A stretch of DNA of 16,289 nucleotides from the NCBI GenBank assembly GCA_017881705.1, contig JADGQP010000041.1, positions 1-16,289 on the forward strand, written 5' to 3'. Position 1 is the first letter of the stretch; each line of letters opens with the position of its first letter. Made by a program: the position numbers and the translations under genes. Positions 9,201 through 13,653 of the stretch are shown here, in pieces. The notes under the pieces were generated by a model that had not been told where the DNA came from, did not search any database, and saw only the letters and a list, made by a program, of their open reading frames with translations. The stretch is from Christensenellaceae bacterium (GTDB lineage Bacteria > Bacillota > Clostridia > Christensenellales > Aristaeellaceae).

Positions 9201-9945
9201 GGAAGTAGGGGATCCGGTCGCGCCGAAAATGACGCTTACACACCAGCCGTTCAAGGTGGGCGCGACGGCGCTGGCGTATGCAGACAGGCAAGCAGAGCAG
9301 ATCGATACGCCGCGGCCTGACGAGGCGGGCGAAACCACGGCGGAAACGGCCGACCTGAAACGCCTGCCGCTTGCGATGGCGCGTGTGAAGCGGATGGACG
9401 ATCTGCCCGCGCTGCCCGCTTTCCTGGCTCCTCCGGCGGAACAGACGGGGCTTCGCCGGGGGGTTGCAACGCATAAGGCGCTTTCGCTGCTGCCCTATGC
9501 GCGGTTACGGGATGTGATTGACGAACCTGAACCCCTGCGCGCCCGCATTGTGGCCGAGCTTAATGAGCTTTGCGCGCGCCGGAGGCTTATGCAGCAGGAA
9601 AGGCTTTTAGTAGAAGCGGAGCCGATCGCCGCGTTTTTGGAAAGCCCCTGGGGCAGGCGGGCGCTTACATCCAGCGAGGTTCGCCGGGAATGGAGCTTCA
9701 ACCTGCTGCTGCCGGAGCGGGATGGGTTGATTGTGCAGGGCATTGTGGATTTATGCTATCTTTTTAACGGGCAATGGGTGCTGGTCGATTATAAAACCGA
9801 TCGTGTAGCCGATACGGGAGAGCTTTGGCAGCTTTACGGCGAACAGATCGCTCTGTACAGGCGCGCGCTCACGCAGGCTACGGGCGTTCCCGTGCGGGAG
9901 GCGGTACTGTATTCGCTTTCGCTTCGTGCCGGGGAGGCGCGTTAG
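6268..9945 (+). CDS. addA: ATP-dependent helicase/nuclease subunit A (AddA)
   Basis: 1225 residues, close to B. subtilis AddA. With AddB it processes double-strand DNA ends to load RecA; AddA supplies the UvrD-type helicase and one nuclease. Visible motifs: Walker A AAAGSGKT (Lys28); motif Ia VTFTRAAAAEM; Walker B VDEYQD (Asp383, Glu384); GDVKQSIYRFRQADP (from residue 418); NFRSRETV; motif V VMSIHKSKGLEFPVVFV; motif VI LLYVAMTRARDEL; and the C-terminal RecB-type nuclease GIVDL (Asp1161), VDYKTD (Asp1174) and GEQIALY. ATG 6268 is chosen because AGGGGTGA lies just upstream; TTG 6250 would place that site inside the gene. addB, which usually precedes addA, is absent: glgP diverges on the left and a lipoprotein follows on the right. 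A parS (7473-7488) encodes residues DVSRETT between motifs II and III. The long antisense frame 7477-9474 is a shadow. Confidence 0.96.
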   Translation: MGLTAAQEAAVNANNRELLVSAAAGSGKTRVLIERIFTLIHNEGLSVDRLLIVTFTRAAAAEMRERLQDRLSQEAAADRRMRRQTELLENAQISTLHSFCQKLVREYFQAADIDPQASLGDETACANLRNQAKSEALDHLYERAGAGDSPSAALTAKFEEKQIDKMLDDLYPFLMSLPEPFEWLEGCANKRYSSVDLTQGEMQRTLLADCRLLLEGALSLAQANAAIGEEPLCPQPYRDLMRADVLSVEALAQASREGLTPVTAAAAAFLLDRLPTLRKLDDEQSAIRDRYKEGREGVKKIVKSVSSHLPEQPETAIERLNAMQPALSGLAALAKEMDECYAQRKRDRNLLDYNDLERMALKILKDKGIREAVSARFDGVFVDEYQDISAVQEAILNALKRDVSRETTGVTQRYFYVGDVKQSIYRFRQADPTLFMEKAKAFSQGEQAPQRRISLNANFRSRETVLRAVNRVFGRVMRGDVTEIEYDEQARLYPGVPSGNDPPTTLHLFTQPVKAAQRVQAQAYAVAQEIERRVGRPVTDREGNPAGTLRYRDIAVLGPKMKGVSDVLEKTLSERGIPVYCEDGGSGMETEEIGQALNFLRLLNNFADDLALLAWLRGPAFGMSDRELAAVRLGSFSTSYLDAVRKAAAGEGALAGRCSQALAELEHERFLLTETPLNEYLWGWLNRSGLYAFYGCQPGGKLRQANLRMLCEKAGDHVKRRGGDLQDFLSSVEAQTGARDASSPTVLSPWEDVVRVMSIHKSKGLEFPVVFVVGLEESFIRKSASSLAMHSRLGVALPYVNENMRTTSDTLLKAAMDLRAQAEERAERTRLLYVAMTRARDELVLLGSSGASLPDDCKTRAESAGSAYEVFGAGSMLDWVCQCLNRNDDYIVSDAPDVSDILLRTTQRTDEFSTQNTNFPQKQPGWTVVFHNDPSDTTRAQCGTQACAEPDALNARRERLAVLAREARLAAMRLSVTAEVGDPVAPKMTLTHQPFKVGATALAYADRQAEQIDTPRPDEAGETTAETADLKRLPLAMARVKRMDDLPALPAFLAPPAEQTGLRRGVATHKALSLLPYARLRDVIDEPEPLRARIVAELNELCARRRLMQQERLLVEAEPIAAFLESPWGRRALTSSEVRREWSFNLLLPERDGLIVQGIVDLCYLFNGQWVLVDYKTDRVADTGELWQLYGEQIALYRRALTQATGVPVREAVLYSLSLRAGEAR
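7473..7488. other. parS: parS site (ParB/Spo0J binding), within addA
   Basis: A second exact TGTTTCACGTGAAACA, 1293 bases from the first. Inside addA it is read as part of GAT GTT TCA CGT GAA ACA ACC (DVSRETT, residues 402-408), in what appears to be a surface loop between the DEYQD and GDVKQS motifs. Confidence 0.92.
9001..9061 (+). other. Cluster of DnaA-box-like 9-mers within addA
   Basis: TTTTCCACG (9001-9009), TTTTCCACA (9021-9029) and TTTTCCACA (9053-9061) are in the same orientation. The last two fit the relaxed DnaA-box consensus TTWTNCACA. The stretch is AT-richer than the rest of addA and encodes a Gln/Asn/Pro-rich linker (from about residue 912) lying between the helicase and nuclease domains. 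Function is not shown. Confidence 0.35.
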
Positions 9946-9995
9946 GCGAGTGCCACAGGGATGTCGTCGTAGGGTTGTCATTGCAGGGTCGCAGC

Positions 9996-10016
9996 CGCAG
10001 GGTCTCTGCGTTTTTT
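9996..10016 (+). terminator. Intrinsic terminator after addA
   Basis: CGCAG-GGTCT-CTGCG stem-loop followed directly by six T. The stem is short (5 bp) but GC-rich with a clean T-tract, about 50 bases after the addA stop. Confidence 0.7.
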
Positions 10017-10101
10017 GCTTGCGGCGGGATGAAAGGCCGTGCGAAGTTCGTCCTATTACTGTGGGAACACAGGATGGGCAAGGGAAACCTTGTGAATTTA
10101 C

Positions 10102-10130
10102 TTGCTTTCCCTTATATTTCCTAGTACAAT
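10102..10130 (+). promoter_or_regulatory. SigA-type promoter for the peptidoglycan-binding lipoprotein
   Basis: -35 TTGCTT (10102-10107), 17-base spacer, -10 TACAAT (10125-10130). The -10 is good and the -35 weak. The leader would run about 65 bases to GTG 10203. Confidence 0.55.
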
Positions 10131-10140
10131 AAAACGTGTC

Positions 10141-10182
10141 GCTTGATTGCGCCGGCATACCTGCCGCGCACCCCGACCAAGC
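10141..10182 (+). other. Structured 5' leader of the lipoprotein mRNA
   Basis: An inner hairpin TGCGCCGGCA / TGCCGCGCA (10148-10157 with 10162-10170, one bulged C, loop TACC) is enclosed by a GCTTG/CAAGC clamp (10141-10145, 10178-10182). It ends just before the GAGGGAG ribosome binding site. It could stabilise the mRNA or affect translation. It matches no riboswitch I recognise. Confidence 0.4.
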
Positions 10183-10202
10183 CTGACGAGGGAGTGTTTT
10201 AA

Positions 10203-11927
10203 GTGAAAAACAACCGTTTACAGCAAAAGGGCACGGGGCATTCCCGCAAGCTTGTGCTGTTGGCTATACTTTTGGTTGCAGCGCTTGCCATGACCGGCTG
10301 CTATGTGGAACCGGACCGCATCGTGGATGATACGAACGGCCTTACGGTTGCTACCGCCGGGCAGCAGTTTGATACGGTTATTACGCCGACTCCGGCGGTT
10401 ACGGCCACGCCTACGCCTACTCCCGCCACTACGGGCGGCTCGCAGCAGGTGGATTGGTCCAACTGGAATTTTGGCAGCGATAACGCCACAAACCCGCCCA
10501 GCAATGTGAATACCGTTTCCGGCGGCGCCACGGCCGCGCCCAACAACAATGTCACGGTAGCTCCGGCCACCGCCACGCCCAAACCTACCGCTACAACCAC
10601 AGCGGCCAGCACCACGCTCCAAAGCGGTTCCAAAGGTACAGCAGTGAAGCAGCTTCAACAGCGCTTAAAAGAGCTGGGCTATTATACCGGATCGGTGGAC
10701 GGCACTTACGGCGCCGGAACAGCCAGCGCCGTGAAGGCTTTCCAAACAGCCAACAACCTTACCGCCGACGGTGTGGCGGGCACGAAAACGCAGGAAAAGG
10801 CATACAGTTATTATGCCGTGCCTAAAAAGTCCTCCACCGGCAACTCCAGCTCTTCCAGCAGCTCCAGCAGCTCCAGCAGTTCCAGTTCTTCCAGTTCCTC
10901 CAACAACAACAACAACTCTTCCAGCAACACCACCGCCAACAGCTATACAAACGGAAAAACCAACATCTACCTGCAGCTTGGCTCCACCGGCGAACAGGTG
11001 AAAATACTGCAAAACCGGCTGATCGTGCTGGGGTACATAAGCGGCACCGCGGATGGTACCTTTGCCGAAACCACGGAAGCGGCCGTTGTGGCGTTCCAGA
11101 AACGCAACTCGATTTATGCCGATGGAATCGCCGGCCCCACGACGCTGACGAAACTGTATTCCACCTCCGCTAAAAAAGCCAGCTCTGTGGTGGCAAACCT
11201 GGGCTCGCTGAAGCTGAACATGAACGGCAGCGGCGTGCGCGCGCTGCAGAGCCGCCTGAAAGATCTGGGTTATTACTCCGGCAGCCTGGACGGGGATTAC
11301 GGCGCAGCCACCCAACTGGCTGTGACTGCCTTCCAAACTGCCAACGGGCTGACGGCCGACGGCGTAGCCGGTAAAGCAACGCTCAACGTGTTATACGGTT
11401 CCACCGGCACGGGAAGTTCCTCTTCAGGCGTTAATGCGGACACCTACGGGGAAACGGCGACTACCAACGGATATTCCACCATTTCCAGCACCACCTCCAC
11501 CTCCAAAACGAACGTGACCGCCCTGCAAAGCGCGCTGTCCAGCACCGGCTATTACAGCTCCGTTTTGGATGGTTCTTACGGCGACAAGACCATTGAGGCG
11601 GTTAAGAACTTCCAAAAGGCGAAAGGCTTGCGAGTGAGCGGCATAGCCGGCCCCAGTACGCAGCGGCTGCTGTACGGCGGTACCAGCGAAAGCGGCAGCT
11701 ACGACAAACTGGATGTCGGTTCCACCGGCGCGGCGGTGAAAAACCTGCAGTATACCCTGTATGAGTTGCAGTATTACGATGGAAAAATCACCGGGAAATA
11801 TGACGAATCTACAGCCGCCGCGGTAAGGCTTTTCCAGGAGGGCAACGGCCTCACCATGGACGGTGTGGCTGGCCAGGATACGCAGCGCAAACTGTACAGC
11901 AGCAATGCCAAGCCTTGTAACTCCTGA
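10203..11927 (+). CDS. Lipoprotein with five peptidoglycan-binding (PGB_1) repeats
   Basis: 574 residues, GTG start preceded by GAGGGAG at 8 bases. Residues 1-32 are a lipoprotein signal (RK, then LVLLAILLVAALA) with lipobox MTGC, so Cys33 should be lipidated and the protein held on the outer face of the membrane. A Thr/Pro-rich stretch (TPTPAVTATPTPTP) follows as a wall-spanning linker. Five PGB_1 (PF01471-type) modules lie at about residues 139-205, 257-319, 336-399, 434-493 and 503-567, each with the LQxxLxxLGYY...DGxYGxxTxxAVxxFQ...DGVAG pattern. Between modules 1 and 2 is a run of about 20 Ser followed by five Asn. There is no catalytic domain, so it probably anchors to or scaffolds the wall, or targets a partner. 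It has its own promoter and terminator. Tandem stops TGA TAA end it. Specific role unknown. Confidence 0.9.
   Translation: MKNNRLQQKGTGHSRKLVLLAILLVAALAMTGCYVEPDRIVDDTNGLTVATAGQQFDTVITPTPAVTATPTPTPATTGGSQQVDWSNWNFGSDNATNPPSNVNTVSGGATAAPNNNVTVAPATATPKPTATTTAASTTLQSGSKGTAVKQLQQRLKELGYYTGSVDGTYGAGTASAVKAFQTANNLTADGVAGTKTQEKAYSYYAVPKKSSTGNSSSSSSSSSSSSSSSSSSSNNNNNSSSNTTANSYTNGKTNIYLQLGSTGEQVKILQNRLIVLGYISGTADGTFAETTEAAVVAFQKRNSIYADGIAGPTTLTKLYSTSAKKASSVVANLGSLKLNMNGSGVRALQSRLKDLGYYSGSLDGDYGAATQLAVTAFQTANGLTADGVAGKATLNVLYGSTGTGSSSSGVNADTYGETATTNGYSTISSTTSTSKTNVTALQSALSSTGYYSSVLDGSYGDKTIEAVKNFQKAKGLRVSGIAGPSTQRLLYGGTSESGSYDKLDVGSTGAAVKNLQYTLYELQYYDGKITGKYDESTAAAVRLFQEGNGLTMDGVAGQDTQRKLYSSNAKPCNS
10841..10935 (+). 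repeat. Serine/asparagine codon repeat (low complexity)
   Basis: Tandem TCC/AGC/AGT/TCT triplets, then five AAC codons, encoding a Ser-rich then Asn-rich linker of the lipoprotein. The recurring TCCAGCAGC unit could allow in-frame length change by slippage. Confidence 0.75.
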
Positions 11928-11954
11928 TAAACGGAACGTTCTTGTGTAACATTT

Positions 11955-11985
11955 GCGGATTCGGCGTTTGCCGGGTCCGCTTTTT
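11955..11985 (+). terminator. Intrinsic terminator after the lipoprotein gene
   Basis: 11-bp stem GCGGATTCGGC / GCCGGGTCCGC (two G-U pairs), loop GTTT, then T5. It lies 27 bases after the stop codon. Confidence 0.88.
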
Positions 11986-12173
11986 CTGTTTCCCGTTTTG
12001 GGCTTCGGCGCGGAGCATGCCGCGGTTTACGGAAAAGCGTCGATGTGCGGGCCCTTCTATCAGGGCAGACCGACGGGTATCAAAGGCTCTCCGCAGCCCG
12101 GGATCGCCTAAAGAGCGGGTGCGTATACACCGCCAGGTCATTCAGGCGCATGCCGTGCTGCTTGTTCATTTGG

Positions 12174-12202
12174 AAAAGGCAGGCTGAAGTTGCCTGCCTT
12201 TT
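12174..12202. terminator. Perfect 11-bp hairpin, terminator-like on both strands
   Basis: AAAAGGCAGGC / GCCTGCCTTTT with loop TGAAGTT. A4 and T4 flank a GC core, so it could stop transcription either way. No gene on either strand clearly needs it. Confidence 0.6.
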
Positions 12203-12206
12203 GAAG

Positions 12207-12240
12207 AAAAAAGAACCATTTGCTACGTTGCCGATGGTTC
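12207..12240 (-). terminator. Candidate minus-strand intrinsic terminator
   Basis: On the minus strand GAACCAT (12234-12240), a 14-base loop and ATGGTTC (12213-12219) are followed directly by six T. It lies beyond the popT terminator, so it may end a separate minus-strand transcript or serve as a back-up. Confidence 0.5.
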
Positions 12241-12317
12241 GGTTTACTGAAAGAGCCTGCCTGCTTTGTCGGTTCCGCTGCGAAGGATGGACACAGGTTT
12301 CCGTGGCTGTTCCTGCC

Positions 12318-12344
12318 CGTATACGGCTCGGCTTGGCGTATACG
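12318..12344. repeat. Paired CGTATACG repeats
   Basis: Two copies of the self-complementary octamer CGTATACG (12318-12325 and 12337-12344), 11 bases apart. They are both direct and inverted repeats. On + they could form a stem, followed by ACCCTTTTT. They could also be a two-site operator. Confidence 0.4.
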
Positions 12345-12379
12345 ACCCTTTTTAAATGGATTCATAAGTTTATCAACAA

Positions 12380-12411
12380 ACAGAACCGTCGGCGGCCGCC
12401 GACGGTTCTGT
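12380..12411 (-). terminator. Perfect 32-base palindrome, terminator of popT
   Basis: Sixteen bases on each side with no mismatch, centred on GGCGGCCGCC (includes a GCGGCCGC octamer). On the minus strand it is followed by TTTGTT, 31 bases after the popT stop. The T-tail is modest, but the stem is very strong. Confidence 0.8.
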
Positions 12412-12442
12412 GAGAATGTGGATTGATAGGGGGTGAAAACGG

Positions 12443-13327
12443 TTAGGCTTGTACGTTCACGCCGCTTTCTTTGGGAGAGTGCTTTTCCAGCCAGGCCGAG
12501 GCGATAAAGCCCGCGGTGAAGGTAGCAACGCTCAGCAGGATGGTACCTACCGTGACGCCGCCCATGTCGGTGCGAAGCAGAATGGCGATGGGGGAAGCCA
12601 CCACCAGCCCAAGAACCGCGCAATAGGTTGGCGTGGGCCAATGCGCGATCAGCCAGGCGATCAGTTTCGCTAAGAAGTAAATACCCAGCAGCACGCCAAG
12701 ACCGAAAGGAATAAGAATCAGCAGTTGCCGCGCGGCCAACATCAGGTTGCCGCTCAGGAGCCCGCCCATAAAATCATTCAACGAGGAAAGCACCGGCCGG
12801 TAGTATCCCATCAGCATTAGTACCATCGAGCCGCTGACCCCGGGGATGAGCATCGTGCCGCTGGCGAGTATGCCCATAAGCAGCAGCGTCACCATTTTGC
12901 CGGCATTTATGGCAACGCGGCCGTCGTTGCCTGTGGGGTTTTGCAGCGCCATAACGATAATAAGCACGAAAAACGCGATGAACAACAACACCGAGAACGT
13001 GCTGATGTGTTTTTTATCCACTTTGCGGATCAGGGGCGACAGACCGCCCAGAATCAACCCGATAAACGCGGTGCCGGTCGGCAGGGGCGCGTGTGTCAGG
13101 CAATAGGTGATTACCCCCGCCAGAGCGAAAATCCCTGTAAGCATACCGACCAGATAGGGCAATAACGTTAGGAAGCTGCGTTTAAAATCACTGAAAAGAT
13201 GAGCGATGCAGCCAATCAACGTATCGTATATACCCATGGAAACCATCATGGCACCGCCGCTGACGCCCGGGATAACGTTGGCGATGCCGACAATCAACCC
13301 GCGCAGCAATTGGTTAAGCAGTTTCAT
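12443..13327 (-). CDS. popT: DUF368/PopT-family polyprenyl-phosphate carrier
   Basis: 294-residue integral membrane protein of the DUF368 family. Members (PopT) have been shown to return undecaprenyl phosphate across the cytoplasmic membrane for reuse in cell-wall synthesis. The signature is the duplicated IPGVSG motif, at residues 19-24 (NVIPGVSGGAMMVSMGIYD) and 161-166 (TMLIPGVSGSMVLMLMGYY), one per half of an internal repeat. Eight or more hydrophobic segments are visible, and length and motif spacing are normal for the family. ATG 13327 has AAGGA at a good distance (13335-13339). The gene diverges from aconitase and has its own near-consensus promoter and a palindromic terminator. No other wall genes lie beside it except the lipoprotein on the far side of the hairpin-rich gap. 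Family assignment is firm; the symbol follows from family membership. Confidence 0.9.
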   Translation of the reverse strand: MKLLNQLLRGLIVGIANVIPGVSGGAMMVSMGIYDTLIGCIAHLFSDFKRSFLTLLPYLVGMLTGIFALAGVITYCLTHAPLPTGTAFIGLILGGLSPLIRKVDKKHISTFSVLLFIAFFVLIIVMALQNPTGNDGRVAINAGKMVTLLLMGILASGTMLIPGVSGSMVLMLMGYYRPVLSSLNDFMGGLLSGNLMLAARQLLILIPFGLGVLLGIYFLAKLIAWLIAHWPTPTYCAVLGLVVASPIAILLRTDMGGVTVGTILLSVATFTAGFIASAWLEKHSPKESGVNVQA

Positions 13328-13380
13328 ACTTCGTTCCTTCTGCCCCGTTTGGGAGAAAAATAGGTTGAAACAATGTCCAC

Positions 13381-13410
13381 ACTATATCATGCCGATCGTA
13401 AAAAAGTCAA
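13381..13410 (-). promoter_or_regulatory. SigA-type promoter for popT
   Basis: On the minus strand, -35 TTGACT (13405-13410) and -10 TATAGT (13381-13386), 18-base spacer. Each differs from consensus by one base. The leader is about 45 bases. Confidence 0.75.
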
Positions 13411-13478
13411 CGAATGCGGAGCTTGCCAGGCGCCGCCGCGGAAGCTTGTGTATAAACTGTTTTTTTAGCTGTATACCG

Positions 13479-13507
13479 TTGCGTGTTCGTGCCGTTTTGT
13501 ATACAAT
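13479..13507 (+). promoter_or_regulatory. Promoter for the aconitase leader, with TTGTATACAA palindrome
   Basis: -35 TTGCGT (13479-13484), 17-base spacer, -10 TACAAT (13502-13507). The -10 overlaps the 10-bp palindrome TTGTATACAA (13497-13506), which has the GT-N2-AC core seen in GntR-family operators. A repressor there would block the promoter. The operator idea is inference. Confidence 0.55.
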
Positions 13508-13562
13508 GTTCCTACATACGGCTGAATACAAGGGTTTTCCGTATGCGCTTGCAAAGACGCAG

Positions 13563-13615
13563 GCGGTGTGAGGGTATTTTTCCCCACCGCGGCGTTTGCC
13601 GTGGCGGGGTTTTTT
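13563..13615 (+). terminator. Intrinsic terminator in the aconitase leader, possible attenuator
   Basis: CCCCACCGCGGC / GCCGTGGCGGGG (13582-13593, 13598-13609; one A-C mismatch, one G-U), loop GTTT, then T6 (13610-13615). It ends 38 bases before the aconitase ATG and downstream of that gene's apparent promoter. GCGGTG at 13563-13568 can pair with CACCGC at 13585-13590, with GGG/CCC inside, giving an alternative hairpin that would break the terminator. The terminator is strong; regulation is inferred. Confidence 0.75.
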
Positions 13616-13653
13616 CGTCGCTCTGGCCAACGAAGTTTTACAGGAGGATATTT

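Larger units (their letters stand above)
11986..12442. other. Hairpin-rich gap without a convincing gene
   Basis: About 460 bases between the lipoprotein terminator and the popT stop. Open frames here lack ribosome binding sites, run through terminator stems and resemble no family I know. The stretch holds at least four stem-loops (12174-12202, 12207-12240, 12318-12344, 12380-12411). I recognise no tRNA, known riboswitch or standard small RNA. It may encode one or two small RNAs or be decayed sequence. Confidence 0.6.

Noticed and set aside
7477..9474. 665-codon open frame on -
   Set aside because: Lies wholly opposite addA. GC-rich codon bias keeps the opposite frame open; the sequence is Arg/His/Gln-rich with no family features.
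10841..10935. Short tandem repeats as a CRISPR array
   Set aside because: The units are Ser/Asn codons in a coding frame with no spacers.
11942..12413. Several 60-120 codon open frames in the gap (both strands)
   Set aside because: No ribosome binding sites; they cross perfect terminator stems and have no recognisable protein features. A 29-codon minus frame starting MNKQHGMRLNDLAVY was also dropped for lack of a binding site.
13483..13653. N-terminal extension of aconitase
   Set aside because: The in-frame extension encodes the promoter and terminator region with an Arg-rich sequence. ATG 13654 has a textbook AGGAGG.
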